Made by a program: the position numbers and the translations under genes
Source of the DNA: Methylocaldum marinum
Lineage (GTDB): Bacteria; Pseudomonadota; Gammaproteobacteria; Methylococcales; Methylococcaceae
NCBI RefSeq assembly: GCF_003584645.1
Contig: NZ_AP017928.1
Span: 2,828,395 to 2,892,394, forward strand
Direction of reading: 5' to 3'
DNA: 64,000 bases
Notes under the pieces: generated by a model
Told to the model about the DNA's origin: nothing
What the model saw: the letters and a program-made list of their open reading frames with translations, nothing else
Databases searched by the model: none
In this document: positions 33,473 through 44,150 of the stretch, piece after piece
How the letters are laid out: every line of letters starts with the position of its first letter
Position numbering within the stretch: the first letter of the stretch is position 1

Positions 33473-35356
33473 TCAGTCTTCGGCCTGCGGCTTGACGTAA
33501 ACATCGGCGAGTTCGCGCAACTGCGCCACAAAGGACGAAAATTCGCGTTGCGCGTTAGTCTTGACCAGGAACTGGCGCGCCGCCGTTTCCGCCTCCTTGG
33601 CCTCCTCCTGCGGAGCATCTTCCTTGACCGCGATGAGCTTGAAGACGGCTTGATCGCCGTTTTCGAGTTCTACCGTCGCGACCACCGGCTGCTCGGAAGC
33701 CGGCCGAGCCGCTTTGAACACGGCATTCCTTAGAACAGACGAAACGTCCTTTGCATCACGGCGCAGATTAGGCTCCTTGAAGACTGATACACCGTGCTTC
33801 TTGGCCAAATCCGTGAACGCAGCGCCTTGCTGTGCTTGGCGCATGAGATCGCCTGCGAGCTTGCTGGTTTCCTTACGAGCCTCCTCGGTCCGTAGCTTGG
33901 CGACGATGTCCTCCTTTACTTCTGCCAGCGGCTTATCGGAAGCCGGTTGATGATCTTTCACTCGCAAGACGATCGCTGTATCGCTGCCCAACTCCACCGG
34001 GTCGCTGTTGCGGCCGTTCATCACGTCCTCGCTGAACGCGGCCGCTCTTATGGCGGGTTCGGCGGCAATACCTTCGCCCTCATCCCGCGTGAAGTATCCG
34101 GTGCTTTCGATTTTGCGATTGAGGGCTTTGGCGGCGGGCTCGAGACTGTCCGGATGCTCATAGCTGTACTCCGTCAGCGTTTGCCCATCTTCGTAGAATT
34201 TGTTTTCGGCCTCGTTACGCTGGAAGGTCGTCCGGAGTTCGCCTTTAACTTCGTCGAACGATTTGACTTTTGCCGGGAACACTTCGGTTACCTTGATGAG
34301 GTGATAGCCGAACGAGGTTTTCACAGGCTCGGATAGTTCGCCCTCCCGGAGAGCGAATGCCGCGTCCGCAAAATTCTGCTCCATCCCGCCCTTTGTAATG
34401 AAGTCCAGATCGCCGCCTTTCTGGGCGGAAACCGGATCATCCGAAGTTTCTTTCGCGACCTTGGCGAAATCTTCGCCCTTGGCCAGACGATCCTGAATCT
34501 TTTTAATCTTGGTCAAAGCCGTCTGCTCCGCCGCTTCGCCGTCTTGCGAATCGGCTACGACGAGAATATGGCTGACCTTTCGCCGTTCCTCGGTGGTAAA
34601 ATTTGCCTTCTGTTCTTCGTACAGATTGTGCAAATCCTCGTCGGTAACGTCTATCTCTTTTGCGATATCGTCAAGGCGAACGGCAATGTACTCGACCGAG
34701 ATCCGTTCCGGGTCCCGATAAGCAGCAAGATTCTTCCGATAGTAGTCTTCGATCTCCGCATCGGAAACGGGGCTATTCGATGTCTTCAGCGGGATTCTGA
34801 GATATTCGAACTCACGCTCCTGGTTTCTGAGTCGAAATAGCGTTGCAAGTTGATTGGGTGTCACAAACGCACTGTCAAGCAATCCGCGCTGGTACTGCTC
34901 CATCAACAAAGCTCTTCTGACCTGTGTGGCGAATTGGGCAGAACTCAAGCCCTGAGATGAAAGCATGATCTTGTACTTTTCCATGTCAAACCTGCCTTCG
35001 GTCTGAAAATAAGGCAGCGTTTGGATGAAGTCGCGAACCGCGTTATCGGTTACAGCCAGTTTTTTGGCTTCCGCGCTTTGAGCAATGACCTCGTTTCGAA
35101 TCAGTCGTTCCAAAGCTTCCTGCTTGAGTTCCTTTTCGTCGACATCGACCACGCCAACCTGGTTCGCAAGACTCTGTTGATAAGCCTGGGTCACTTCACG
35201 CTCAAAAATGTCCCTGTCGCCAACGACGGCCAGCGGCTGCTCCTTTCCGGAATCCAGGTAATTCTGAATTCCCCATAGAGCGAATGGCACACCGACAAGA
35301 ATCAACATCACCCAGGCAAAAATGCCTTGGGCACGATCACGAATCGCTTGAAGCAT
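33473..35356 (-). CDS. ppiD: Periplasmic chaperone/peptidyl-prolyl isomerase PpiD
   Basis: A 627-residue membrane-anchored chaperone. One transmembrane helix near residues 12-30 (IFAWVMLILVGVPFALWGI) is followed by a SurA-like N-terminal domain. A parvulin domain lies around 262-350 (VSHILVVADSQDG and GELSEPVKTSFGYHLIKV). A long helical C-terminal part follows. It helps newly exported proteins leave the Sec translocon. It is the last member of the tig-clp-lon-hupB-ppiD block, separated from hupB by two tRNA genes and a terminator. Confidence 0.93.
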   Translation of the reverse strand: MLQAIRDRAQGIFAWVMLILVGVPFALWGIQNYLDSGKEQPLAVVGDRDIFEREVTQAYQQSLANQVGVVDVDEKELKQEALERLIRNEVIAQSAEAKKLAVTDNAVRDFIQTLPYFQTEGRFDMEKYKIMLSSQGLSSAQFATQVRRALLMEQYQRGLLDSAFVTPNQLATLFRLRNQEREFEYLRIPLKTSNSPVSDAEIEDYYRKNLAAYRDPERISVEYIAVRLDDIAKEIDVTDEDLHNLYEEQKANFTTEERRKVSHILVVADSQDGEAAEQTALTKIKKIQDRLAKGEDFAKVAKETSDDPVSAQKGGDLDFITKGGMEQNFADAAFALREGELSEPVKTSFGYHLIKVTEVFPAKVKSFDEVKGELRTTFQRNEAENKFYEDGQTLTEYSYEHPDSLEPAAKALNRKIESTGYFTRDEGEGIAAEPAIRAAAFSEDVMNGRNSDPVELGSDTAIVLRVKDHQPASDKPLAEVKEDIVAKLRTEEARKETSKLAGDLMRQAQQGAAFTDLAKKHGVSVFKEPNLRRDAKDVSSVLRNAVFKAARPASEQPVVATVELENGDQAVFKLIAVKEDAPQEEAKEAETAARQFLVKTNAQREFSSFVAQLRELADVYVKPQAED

Positions 35357-35422
35357 ATGCAGGACCTGAAATGGCTTTAACAGCTCTCATTGAACGAAAT
35401 GACGGGCAATTCTCCCTGCCCC

Positions 35423-35457
35423 AAAAAAAAACCCGCTGCCTAAGGCCGCGGGTTTTT
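35423..35457 (-). terminator. Rho-independent terminator after the tRNA pair
   Basis: On the minus strand, stem AACCCGC-GGCC-TTA-GGC-A-GCGGGTT is followed by a run of about ten T. The T5 on the other side makes it weakly bidirectional, so it could also stop rightward transcripts. It separates the tRNA operon from ppiD. Confidence 0.8.
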
Positions 35458-35462
35458 AAAAT

Positions 35463-35539
35463 TGGCGGAGCGGACGGGGCTCGAACCCGCGACCCCCGGC
35501 GTGACAGGCCGGTATTCTGACCAACTGAACTACCGCTCC
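35463..35539 (-). tRNA. tRNA-Asp (GUC)
   Basis: A full cloverleaf reads leftward from GGAGCGGTAGTTCAGTTGG, with anticodon GTC in the loop CTGTCAC, T-arm GGTTCGAACCC, acceptor CCGCTCC, discriminator G and an encoded CCA. Confidence 0.95.
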
Positions 35540-35545
35540 AATTTC

Positions 35546-35621
35546 TGGTGGGTGCTGTAGGGATCGAACCTACGACCCTCGCCTTGTAAGGGCGATGCTC
35601 TCCCAGCTGAGCTAAGCACCC
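35546..35621 (-). tRNA. tRNA-Val (UAC)
   Basis: A full cloverleaf from GGGTGCTTAGCTCAGCTGG, anticodon TAC in CTTACAA, T-arm GGTTCGATCCC, acceptor AGCACCC, discriminator A and encoded CCA. It lies six bases upstream of tRNA-Asp in the same transcript. Confidence 0.95.
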
Positions 35622-35632
35622 GAAAGAGTCGA

Positions 35633-35905
35633 CTAGCTTACAGCATCTTTGAGCGCTTTACCAGCCTTAAATGAGGGAATTTTTGCAGCTTTGATCGTGA
35701 TCGTGTTTCCCGTCTGCGGATTACGGCCTTGACGCTCAGCACGCTCTTTAACCCCGAAGGAACCAAAACCCACCAATGAAACGGTCTCGCCGTTCCTTAA
35801 AGCTGCCGTAATAGCGTCGATCATGCCGTCTAGTGCGCGCCCGGCATCCGCCTTCGTCAGGTCTGCCGACTTGGCGATCGCATCGATTAGTTCCGCTTTA
35901 TTCAT
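35633..35905 (-). CDS. hupB: DNA-binding protein HU-beta
   Basis: A 90-residue HU protein beginning [20 protein letters not shown] with the DNA-binding arm signature [20 protein letters not shown] (about 46-65) and [19 protein letters not shown] at the end. It bends and compacts DNA. The ATG has GGGGGAAAG upstream. Its position directly after lon is conserved in gammaproteobacteria. Confidence 0.97.
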   Translation of the reverse strand: MNKAELIDAIAKSADLTKADAGRALDGMIDAITAALRNGETVSLVGFGSFGVKERAERQGRNPQTGNTITIKAAKIPSFKAGKALKDAVS

Positions 35906-36008
35906 TCTTTCCCCCGTTGGTCGATGAAGTTGAATCTAAGTTCATCACATTGCCGCACGTCTTCGTCTTTCCCTATCTGCAATTGGCCACGCTTGAACTT
36001 GCCGGCGA

Positions 36009-36038
36009 AATGTAGCAGTAGACAAAAAGCACTGTCAA
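36009..36038 (-). promoter_or_regulatory. Sigma-70 promoter for hupB
   Basis: On the minus strand a perfect TTGACA (36033-36038) is followed after 18 bases by TACATT (36009-36014), leaving a leader of about 100 bases before the hupB ATG. Confidence 0.55.
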
Positions 36039-36121
36039 GCCGCACAGCGTCTGGGATTCAGCAGATTTTGCCGATCCATGGCGTTTCTCCAAATACACAG
36101 AGCGACTTTTCGGAATACGGA

Positions 36122-38548
36122 TTAGTGAGCAACTATCATGCCTGCAGGACTCGCTGACTTGGTCACACCCTCGGATTCGGACGCAACCGGTGGTTTCAAC
36201 GGCTCCGGCATGTGTTTTAGTGCGGTCTCGAGAACTTGATCGATAGTACGAACCGGCACGATCTTGAGATCCTGCTTGATATTCTTCGGAATTTCAGTCA
36301 AATCCTTCTCGTTTTCCTCAGGGATCAAGACCGTCGAAATGCCGCCCCGATGAGCCGCCAATAGTTTCTCTTTCAAGCCTCCGATAGGCAAAACCTCTCC
36401 GCGAAGCGTAATTTCTCCCGTCATAGCAACGTCCGATCTCACCGCGATCCGGGTCAATGCGGAAACCAACGCCGTGCACATACCGATACCGGCACTAGGG
36501 CCGTCTTTGGGCGTCGCCCCTTCCGGCACGTGAATGTGCACGTCGTGCTTTTGATAAAACGCGGGATCGATTCCGAGCGTTTCCGCTCGGCTGCGGGCAA
36601 CCGTAACCGCGGTTTGGATGGACTCCTGCATGACCTCGCCGAGTTTTCCGGTATAAGTTTGTTTGCCTGTTCCGGGCATGACCACGGATTCGATGGTAAG
36701 AAGCTCGCCTCCCACTTCGGTCCAGGCCAGACCGGTTACCTGGCCGATCTGATCCGTCTCCTCCGCGCGTCCATAGCGATAGCGCCTGACGCCCAAGTAA
36801 TCGTCCACGTTGCGATGGGTCACATTCACTTTCTTGGTGCTCGGTTTAAGCACAAGGTTCTTTACGACCTTCCGGCAAATCTTGGCGATTTCGCGCTCCA
36901 GGCTACGCACACCGGCCTCTCGAGTATAAAACCGGATGATGTCACGGACCGCGGACTCGGTGATATGGATCTCGCTGTCCTTGAGGCCGTTATTCTTGAC
37001 TTGCTTCGGGATCAAATAGCGCATGGCGATATTGACCTTTTCGTCCTCCGTGTAACCCGCTATACGAATGACTTCCATGCGGTCCAGCAGCGGCGACGGG
37101 ATATTTAGGGTGTTTGCCGTGGCGATGAACATCACCTCGGACAGATCGAAATCGACCTCCAGGTAGTGATCGTTAAAGGTGTGGTTCTGTTCGGGATCCA
37201 ACACCTCCAGCAGCGCAGCGGCGGGGTCGCCGCGGAAATCCATCGCCATCTTGTCGATTTCGTCGAGCATGAATATCGGATTGCGAGTCTTCACTTTCGA
37301 GAGGTTTTGCAGAATTTTACCGGGCATAGAACCGATGTAAGTTCTGCGGTGACCGCGAATTTCGGCCTCGTCACGCACTCCGCCCAAGGCCATGCGAACG
37401 TACTTGCGGTTGGTCGCTCGGGCAATCGACTGACCGAGCGAGGTCTTGCCCACGCCGGGAGGCCCGACCAAGCACAAAATCGGGCCTTTCAGTTTCTTGA
37501 CACGCTGCTGAACCGCCAGATACTCCAGAATACGCTCTTTGACCTTCTCCAAACCGTAGTGCTCGGTCTCCAGGACTTCTTCGGCACGCTGCAGGTCATG
37601 GCTGATCTTCGTGCGCTTCTTCCATGGCATGTTTACCATCCAGTCGACGTAATTCCTGACCACCGTTGCCTCCGCAGACATCGGCGACATCAACTTGAGC
37701 TTGTTCAATTCCGTTTCGGCCTTGGTACGAGCCGCCTCGGGCATTCCAGCCTTTTCGATCTTGCGCGACAGTTCCTCGAATTCGTTCGGGACGTCTTCCA
37801 TTTCACCCAATTCCTTCTGGATGGCCTTCATTTGTTCGTTCAAATAATACTCGCGCTGATTCTTCTCCATCTGTTGCTTGACTCGTCCGCGGATACGCTT
37901 CTCCATCTCCAGCATATCCACTTCGCCTTCCATCAGCGTCATCAGTCGCTCCAATCGGCCCGTCACATCGCTCATTTCCAAAATAGACTGTTTGTCCTCG
38001 ATCTTTATGGTCATGTGTGCCGCGATGGTATCCGCCAGTCGGCTCGGGTCGTCGATACCTGCAAGGGAATTCAAGACTTCCGGCGGTATCCGCTTATTCA
38101 GCTTAACGTAATGATCGAAGGTGTTGATGGCGGTGCGCATCAGCACATCAACCTCTTGGTCCGGAATGTTGACTTCATCCCGCCGCGGTGAAACCAGAGC
38201 CACGTAGTGTTTGTCGGCAACCCGATAATTGTCGACCCTGCAACGCTCACTACCCTCGACGAGCACTTTTACGGTGCCATCGGGAAGCTTCAGCAACTGT
38301 AGAATGTTCGAAAGTGTGCCGATTTCGTACAGATCCTCAAAGCTCGGATCATCCAGCTCGGCCTCTTTCTGCGCCACCAGCAGGATTTGCTTGTTGTCCC
38401 GCATGGCGCTATCCAATGCCAAGATAGACTTCTCCCGGCCTACGAAAAGCGGTATGACCATATGCGGATAGACTACGACATCCCGCAAGGGAAGCACCGG
38501 CACCACTTTTTCGGACTTTGCACGATTTTCAAGCGAGGTATTTTCCAT
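36122..38548 (-). CDS. lon: ATP-dependent protease La (Lon)
   Basis: An 808-residue bacterial LonA. The N-terminal substrate domain includes [20 protein letters not shown], the AAA+ module has [11 protein letters not shown] near 358-368, and the protease domain has the Ser-Lys dyad around [10 protein letters not shown]. It degrades misfolded and regulatory proteins in the cytosol. The start at 38548 ([14 protein letters not shown]) was chosen over one 24 codons upstream because the promoter at 38592-38620 lies between them. The order clpX-lon-hupB is the canonical one. Confidence 0.97.
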   Translation of the reverse strand: MENTSLENRAKSEKVVPVLPLRDVVVYPHMVIPLFVGREKSILALDSAMRDNKQILLVAQKEAELDDPSFEDLYEIGTLSNILQLLKLPDGTVKVLVEGSERCRVDNYRVADKHYVALVSPRRDEVNIPDQEVDVLMRTAINTFDHYVKLNKRIPPEVLNSLAGIDDPSRLADTIAAHMTIKIEDKQSILEMSDVTGRLERLMTLMEGEVDMLEMEKRIRGRVKQQMEKNQREYYLNEQMKAIQKELGEMEDVPNEFEELSRKIEKAGMPEAARTKAETELNKLKLMSPMSAEATVVRNYVDWMVNMPWKKRTKISHDLQRAEEVLETEHYGLEKVKERILEYLAVQQRVKKLKGPILCLVGPPGVGKTSLGQSIARATNRKYVRMALGGVRDEAEIRGHRRTYIGSMPGKILQNLSKVKTRNPIFMLDEIDKMAMDFRGDPAAALLEVLDPEQNHTFNDHYLEVDFDLSEVMFIATANTLNIPSPLLDRMEVIRIAGYTEDEKVNIAMRYLIPKQVKNNGLKDSEIHITESAVRDIIRFYTREAGVRSLEREIAKICRKVVKNLVLKPSTKKVNVTHRNVDDYLGVRRYRYGRAEETDQIGQVTGLAWTEVGGELLTIESVVMPGTGKQTYTGKLGEVMQESIQTAVTVARSRAETLGIDPAFYQKHDVHIHVPEGATPKDGPSAGIGMCTALVSALTRIAVRSDVAMTGEITLRGEVLPIGGLKEKLLAAHRGGISTVLIPEENEKDLTEIPKNIKQDLKIVPVRTIDQVLETALKHMPEPLKPPVASESEGVTKSASPAGMIVAH

Positions 38549-38591
38549 TAGCCACCCGTGGATATTGAATTGAGTACGCGTTGTTACTGAG

Positions 38592-38620
38592 TATATAGGT
38601 AAGCTTCGGGCAAAAAACAA
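38592..38620 (-). promoter_or_regulatory. Sigma-70-like promoter for lon
   Basis: On the minus strand TTGTTT (38615-38620), a 17-base spacer and TATATA (38592-38597), 43 bases before the lon ATG. No sigma-32 type CCCCAT -10 is obvious, although lon is commonly a heat-shock gene. Confidence 0.5.
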
Positions 38621-39358
38621 GACTAAGCCCGAGAAAATCGGAAACTATATTGATTTAGCGAAAACTTTAGACGAGCAGATGGGCAAGAGTTCAGCGTTCC
38701 GGTCGAGATCGGTACGAAAAAATACTTAGATACGAACGCGGCCCCGAGATTCCCCTGACCGAATTCTTTGAGAAAGCTCTGATAAATTCTCCAATTCGGA
38801 GAGGCGACCTGTGCAACTAATTGATCCAACAGGCCCTCACCCAACCCAATCACTCCGCACATTCCCTGTGCGGAGCCGCAAGCGGCGCTCACGCGTGCGA
38901 ATCGGCCTCGCGTGCGATGCTGTCGCGCTTCGCTCGCGAGGCCGGGGCGGCCCATCACTGGCCTGCCCGCTCGTCGCGTCGCGCCCTGCCGTTTTGTCCC
39001 GGAGAAGGGAGAGGGTTTATTCAGAGTTTCCTTAACTGCCTGTATCGATGGCTACACGCGCAGCTGCGGCACCTGCGAACGACAGCTTAGAATCGATCAA
39101 TTATGCAAGGGGAATTTGCGCTGATGGGCAGAAAAGCAAAAATAAAGGCTGACGCCTCGAACCAGGACTCACTCAAAATGCCCCGTCCTGCGGCAAAATG
39201 GAATCTAAAGGTCGTGGGGAGGCCGCGATCCGAGACCAAACATCGCAATCCGCTTGCGGACCGCTGATCAAGCATGGAAACGCCGCCACAAGGACATCCC
39301 TGTATACCACTATCGATGCCCACTCATCGAAAAGCATCGATAGCATTCGAGAATTTTT
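38621..39358. other. Intergenic region between clpX and lon
   Basis: About 740 bases. The middle (38830-39020) is a GC-rich repeat-like block bounded by CCCTCACCCAACCC and GGGAGAGGGTTT, which looks like an intergenic repeat. A 47-codon frame at 39124-39267 (MGRKAKIKADASNQDS, basic) is the only small ORF with any protein-like character and I would not call it a gene without homologs. A perfect 10-bp inverted repeat CTATCGATGC/GCATCGATAG (39310-39343, 14-base loop) sits just past the clpX stop and may mark the 3' end of its mRNA, though no T-run follows. Confidence 0.45.
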
Positions 39359-40639
39359 CTAATCGACTGAGGCGCAGTGCTTTTCTTCCGTCTGATAAAT
39401 CAGATATGGGTCGGCCTCGCCGCGAATGACCTTTTCATCGATGACGACCTTGGAAACAAGTTCGGCAGAAGGCAGTTCGTACATCGTATCCAACAACACA
39501 TGTTCGAGAATCGTCCGCAGACCTCGCGCACCGGTCTTCCGTTCCATCGCTCTCCGCGCGATAACCCTCAACGCATCCTCGCGAATTTCCAGATCGCAAC
39601 CTTCCATCTCGAACAATTTTTTGTATTGTTTGATCAGGGCGTTCTTAGGCTCGGTCAAAATTTGGACCAACGCGTGCTCATCCAACTCGTCGAGGGTCGC
39701 AACCACAGGCAAGCGACCGACAAATTCCGGGATTAGACCGTATTTGATAAGGTCTTCCGCTTCAACGTCAACCAAAACCTCGCCGACATTGCGGCGCTCG
39801 TCCATCGTTTTGACCTCGGCCGAAAAGCCGATGCCACCCTTTTCGGAACGGGCGCGAATGATTTTTTCCAATCCGGCGAACGCACCGCCGCAGATAAACA
39901 AAATATTCGCGGTGTTGACCTGCAAGAATTCCTGTTGAGGATGCTTGCGTCCTCCCTGTGGCGGCACCGAGGCTATCGTACCTTCGATCAGTTTCAGGAG
40001 AGCTTGCTGGACACCTTCACCGGATACATCCCGAGTAATGGACGGATTGTCGGATTTACGGGAAATTTTATCGATTTCATCGATATAGACGATGCCGGAC
40101 TCGGCCTTCTCTACATCGTAATCACATTTCTGCAGGATCTTCTGGATGATGTTTTCGACATCTTCCCCGACATAACCGGCCTCGGTGAGCGTTGTCGCAT
40201 CGGCGATGGTAAACGGCACGTCCAACAACCGGGCGAGCGTCTCGGCCAGCAAGGTCTTTCCCGATCCCGTCGGCCCAATCAAGAGAATATTGCTCTTGGC
40301 CAACTCGACATCGTTCTTCTTCAGATGGTTCTGTATCCGAAGACGCTTATAATGGTTGTAGACCGCGACCGATAAAATCCTTTTGGCTTTCTCCTGGCCA
40401 ATAACATATTCGTCGAGGACCGTCTTGATCTCTTTAGGCTTGGGCAACTTGTCTACACTAGCGGCAACATTTTCCTGAAGCTCTTCGCGAATGATATCGT
40501 TGCACAGCTCGACACATTCGTCACAGACGAACACAGCCGGGCCCGCAATGAGCTTTCTAACCTCATGCTGACTTTTCCCGCAAAACGAGCAGTAAAGAAG
40601 TTTCCCGCCCCCGTCTTTGCCGTGCTTATCATCACTCAT
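39359..40639 (-). CDS. clpX: ClpX, ATPase subunit of the Clp protease
   Basis: A 426-residue AAA+ unfoldase. The N-terminal zinc domain is CSFCGK...CDECVELC (about 17-46), Walker A is [12 protein letters not shown] near 118-129, Walker B is [10 protein letters not shown], and the ClpP-docking loop region GFSAEVK and the sensor [15 protein letters not shown] are present. It recognises tagged substrates and feeds them to ClpP, encoded 100 bases upstream in the same operon. Length is normal. Confidence 0.97.
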   Translation of the reverse strand: MSDDKHGKDGGGKLLYCSFCGKSQHEVRKLIAGPAVFVCDECVELCNDIIREELQENVAASVDKLPKPKEIKTVLDEYVIGQEKAKRILSVAVYNHYKRLRIQNHLKKNDVELAKSNILLIGPTGSGKTLLAETLARLLDVPFTIADATTLTEAGYVGEDVENIIQKILQKCDYDVEKAESGIVYIDEIDKISRKSDNPSITRDVSGEGVQQALLKLIEGTIASVPPQGGRKHPQQEFLQVNTANILFICGGAFAGLEKIIRARSEKGGIGFSAEVKTMDERRNVGEVLVDVEAEDLIKYGLIPEFVGRLPVVATLDELDEHALVQILTEPKNALIKQYKKLFEMEGCDLEIREDALRVIARRAMERKTGARGLRTILEHVLLDTMYELPSAELVSKVVIDEKVIRGEADPYLIYQTEEKHCASVD

Positions 40640-40739
40640 CGCAAACCTCTTATTCGTCAGATGACCGTTGTAGCAACCTTCGCGAACCTACCGCTACCGA
40701 CATAAGCCCGCCAGCCCTTCGAGTTCGCTTCCAATTCGT

Positions 40740-41384
40740 TCAGCCGCTAGAACCCGGCTCTCGACTAGCGAGAACCTTGTCGATTAGACCATATTGCACT
40801 GCGTCTTCTCCACTCATGAAATTGTCCCGATCGGTGTCGACCTGAATTCTTTCCAAAGGCTGGCCGGTATGCTTTGACAAAATCCGATTCAGTCTGTCTC
40901 GGGTCGCGAGAATTTCGCGTGCGTGAATGTCGATATCGCTGGCCTGACCTTGGAATCCGCCCAGAGGCTGATGGATCATGACCCTGGAATGAGGCAGGCA
41001 ATACCTCTTTCCGGCTGCGCCGCCCGCCAGCAACAACGCGCCCATGCTGGCGGCCTGGCCGATGCACATGGTACTGACGTCGGGCTTGATGAACTGCATG
41101 GTATCGTAAATCGCCAATCCGGACGTAACTATGCCCCCCGGAGAATTGATATAAAGATGTATATCCTTGTCCGGGTTTTCCGATTCCAGGAAAAGAAGTT
41201 GAGCGATGATCAGGTTGGCCATGTAGTCCTCGACCTGACCAACCACAAAAACGATTCTCTCCTTCAGCAAGCGGGAATAGATATCGAACGCCCGCTCGCC
41301 CCGGGCAGACTGTTCGATGACCACGGGCACCAAGCCTGTGGCCCGAGTTTGGACGGTTTTCTCAAAATCGCCGGTATACATCAT
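40740..41384 (-). CDS. clpP: ClpP protease subunit
   Basis: A 214-residue serine protease. The catalytic triad is visible as Ser113 ([11 protein letters not shown]), His138 (VMIHQPLGG) and Asp187 (DTDRDNFMS). NSPGG near 80-84 forms the oxyanion region. It assembles into the tetradecameric chamber used by ClpX. Two adjacent Met codons begin the frame, so the start is uncertain by one residue. It follows tig by 19 bases, giving a tig-clpP-clpX transcript. Confidence 0.97.
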   Translation of the reverse strand: MMYTGDFEKTVQTRATGLVPVVIEQSARGERAFDIYSRLLKERIVFVVGQVEDYMANLIIAQLLFLESENPDKDIHLYINSPGGIVTSGLAIYDTMQFIKPDVSTMCIGQAASMGALLLAGGAAGKRYCLPHSRVMIHQPLGGFQGQASDIDIHAREILATRDRLNRILSKHTGQPLERIQVDTDRDNFMSGEDAVQYGLIDKVLASREPGSSG

Positions 41385-41403
41385 GAAGTCTCTTCGATTA
41401 AAT

Positions 41404-42726
41404 TTACGCCGCCTGTGAGGAACTGCCGGTATCCGGTTGCATCAGTTCCTGGAATGCGATTTTTTCCTCGGTCACTTTGGCTTTGTCCAGCACCAAGTCT
41501 ACAACCTGATCCTCCATCACCACGTTTTCCACCTCGCGAAGCCGTTCCGGCTCGGCATAGTACCAGCGCACCACGTCTTCCGGGCTCTCGTAACTCGTGG
41601 CCAGTTCCTCGACGGTCGAACGCACCCGCTTTTGATCCACTACCAGATTATTAGTTTCAATAATCTTTCCGAGGATCAGCGCCAAAGCAACTCTTCGCCG
41701 CGCCATCGGCTCGAACTTTTCCTTCATTTTAGCTTCATCGAAATCCTGCCGCCTTTTCTCGGCCATCTCCCGGTAAGGCTTCAGTAAATGGTTCAGTTCA
41801 TCCTGGATCAAGGCATTGGGCAATGCAATCGTGTTCTTTGCGAACAGGGTGTCCATCACCGAGGTTTTGCTTTTCGTCTGCAGTGCCCGTTTCATCTCGC
41901 GCTCCATGTTGGCTCGAATATCGGTGCGAAAAGCTTCCACGCCGCCTTCTTCGATGCCGTAGGATTTCGCGAATTCCTCGTTCACTTCCGGCAGTAGGCT
42001 TTCCTCGACTTTCAGCGGCTCGACGGCAAACCGCGCCATGTTCCCGGCGAGCTTTTCGTTAGGGTAGTCCGTCGGAAACGATAATTCGAATTCCAACACC
42101 GATCCGGCGGTAGATCCCACCAATTTTTCTTCGAATCCGGGAATCATCTGGTTGGTGCCCAGCACAACGGGCAGATTTTCGACTTTTCCGTCGGTGAAAG
42201 ACTCTTCGCCGATCTTGCCCTCGAAGGAAATCGTGACACGATCTCCCGTCGCCGCCGCACGCTCGACTTCCTGCCAGGTTTTTCGCTGCTCGCGGAGGCG
42301 TTCGATCATTCCATCGACATCCTCTTCCGTCACTTCCGAAACGAACCGCTTGACCTCGAGAGTCTCCAGCGGCATCAGTACGAATTCCGGCATCACTTCG
42401 AAGCTCGCTTCATACTCCAGTCCGCTGCCCTCATCAATCTTGCGAGCAGTGATCTGCGGTACACCGGCAGGTCTCAGCTTCTCTTCCCGCACGGCTTCAT
42501 AGAAGCTCGACTGGATCAAATCCGAAAGCACTTCCTCCCGAACCTGCTGTCCGTAACGTTTTTTTACCAAAGTTTGAGGTACCTTGCCGGGACGGAATCC
42601 GTCGATTTTGATCTGGTTCGCCAACGACCTCAGACGTGTAGCAATTTTCTCCTGGATCTCCTCCTCCGGCACCTGCACGGTCAATTTCCGGCTCAATTCA
42701 GACGTCGTTTCGACAGAAACTTGCAT
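41404..42726 (-). CDS. tig: Trigger factor
   Basis: A 440-residue ribosome-associated chaperone. The ribosome-binding signature [17 protein letters not shown] is near 44-60, an FKBP-like isomerase domain lies around 160-245 ([17 protein letters not shown]), and a long helical C-terminal arm follows. It binds nascent chains at the exit tunnel. It is first in the tig-clpP-clpX operon, 153 bases downstream of tRNA-Leu on the same strand. Confidence 0.97.
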   Translation of the reverse strand: MQVSVETTSELSRKLTVQVPEEEIQEKIATRLRSLANQIKIDGFRPGKVPQTLVKKRYGQQVREEVLSDLIQSSFYEAVREEKLRPAGVPQITARKIDEGSGLEYEASFEVMPEFVLMPLETLEVKRFVSEVTEEDVDGMIERLREQRKTWQEVERAAATGDRVTISFEGKIGEESFTDGKVENLPVVLGTNQMIPGFEEKLVGSTAGSVLEFELSFPTDYPNEKLAGNMARFAVEPLKVEESLLPEVNEEFAKSYGIEEGGVEAFRTDIRANMEREMKRALQTKSKTSVMDTLFAKNTIALPNALIQDELNHLLKPYREMAEKRRQDFDEAKMKEKFEPMARRRVALALILGKIIETNNLVVDQKRVRSTVEELATSYESPEDVVRWYYAEPERLREVENVVMEDQVVDLVLDKAKVTEEKIAFQELMQPDTGSSSQAA

Positions 42727-42879
42727 GTCGCTGTTACCTCAAAGAATGGAAAAAAGTATCGGAGGGACTGGCCCGAAAAGCACAATCGCCAAAATTGTTG
42801 GCTACTGCGCCGAACTCTGATATCCGCACTCGGATAAAATTGCTTGGAAGCCTGGCTTCTTGGTGCTTACTGAACATTT

Positions 42880-42964
<85 letters not shown>

Positions 42965-43204
42965 CATAAAAACTGCCTGGATTATACTCCGTTTCGAGCG
43001 AATTTTCCGGCCCCGGTCCGACGTCCTTTCAAGATTCGATCCAAAAATACAGCCTGCCGCTGGAGTGCAATTTTCGTATTATAAGACGCGCGATTTTTTT
43101 TTCATCTGTTCGTTCTATCGAGGCGCGGAGTCTCGCTGTTTTTTTGCGTTTTCGACCGGCCCTGTTTTAATGACCGTAACCGCGCCAAGACGAGAAACCC
43201 GGGA

Positions 43205-43825
43205 ATGGACCCTAACCAGGACAAAGAAGGTGTCATCAAGTATCGCCTCAATTTCACGGCGGCTCCGGCGGTTGACCACGTAGTCATTGCCGAACTGAAC
43301 GCTTGGCGCACGATCCTCTATCGCTTGAGACTCACCGGACTGGATCCCCGACGGTATGGTGGTCTGGCCTACGGCAATGCCAGTATCCGCCAGGGACCCG
43401 CAGCCTTCCTGATCAGTGGAACGCAAACCGGAGGACACCCGCGAATCTCGGCCGAGCACTATAGCCTGGTCACCGGGTTCGATCTGGAGCAAAACCTGAT
43501 CATCGCCCAAGGACCGATAGCACCATCTTCTGAAGCCCTGACCCATGCCGCCGTATATCGGAGCGAAAACGGAATCGAATGCGTACTACACGTCCATTCG
43601 CCCGAAATCTGGGAAAAGGCAGAAACCCTGGGTATTCCGGTCACCGATCCGAAGGTCGGTTACGGCACGCCGGAGATGGCCCTGGAAGTCGGACACCTGG
43701 TTCTAGACTCGAAAAATCCGGTGATCGCCATGGGCGGGCATGAAGACGGCATCATCGCGTTCGGGGGTACCGTAGAGGAAGCCGCCGCAAGCCTGATCCG
43801 CAACCTGGCCAAGGCTTTGGCCTGA
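43205..43825 (+). CDS. Class II aldolase/adducin-family protein
   Basis: A 206-residue protein with the class II aldolase fold. The putative zinc histidines lie in EALTHAAVYR, VLHVHSPEIW and MGGHEDGIIAFG, and the phosphate-binding region is YGNASIR (about 58-64) with LISGTQTGG. Relatives include fuculose-phosphate aldolase, ribulose-phosphate epimerase and methylthioribulose dehydratase. The substrate cannot be fixed from sequence. The gene is alone, with tRNA-Leu and tig divergent on its left. Confidence 0.85.
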   Translation: MDPNQDKEGVIKYRLNFTAAPAVDHVVIAELNAWRTILYRLRLTGLDPRRYGGLAYGNASIRQGPAAFLISGTQTGGHPRISAEHYSLVTGFDLEQNLIIAQGPIAPSSEALTHAAVYRSENGIECVLHVHSPEIWEKAETLGIPVTDPKVGYGTPEMALEVGHLVLDSKNPVIAMGGHEDGIIAFGGTVEEAAASLIRNLAKALA

Positions 43826-43896
43826 GCCGCCACGCTATTTTCCGTGGCATCCGTCCGATCGCGGTGGAAACCGCGCGGCCCATGTGCCGGACCGAT

Positions 43897-44105
43897 CTAT
43901 CGTCCGCATCGCCCAGATACCCCAGTATTTGTACCGTAAGCCCAATGGTTCCAGCCGGCGGAACGTTGATTCTTGAGCAGAAAATTGAACAGCGTCAGCG
44001 CTTGCTCGCGACGTCCCATACGGATCATTGCTTCGACGATGCGCACCTCGTACGGCATATACGCGCCCCATGCCACCTTGCCGTCGCGCCGTCTTTCGAA
44101 ATAAT
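43897..44105 (-). pseudogene. Decayed enzyme fragment (unknown, possible GH or transglutaminase-like tail)
   Basis: Reading leftward, a coding-like stretch without a start gives FERRRDGKVAWGAYMPYEVR, then IVEAMIRMGRREQALTLF and NFLLKNQRSAGWNHWAYG before a stop at 43897. The frame quality and amphipathic helix pattern look genuinely protein-like, but both ends are missing. I do not recognise the family with confidence. Confidence 0.4.
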
Positions 44106-44150
44106 CTGAACGTCATCCTCGACTGCCGCATTTTAGTTCGAACCTTTCCG

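Noticed and set aside
37166..38191. 341-codon plus-strand frame opposite lon
   Set aside because: Shadow of the Lon AAA+ coding sequence.
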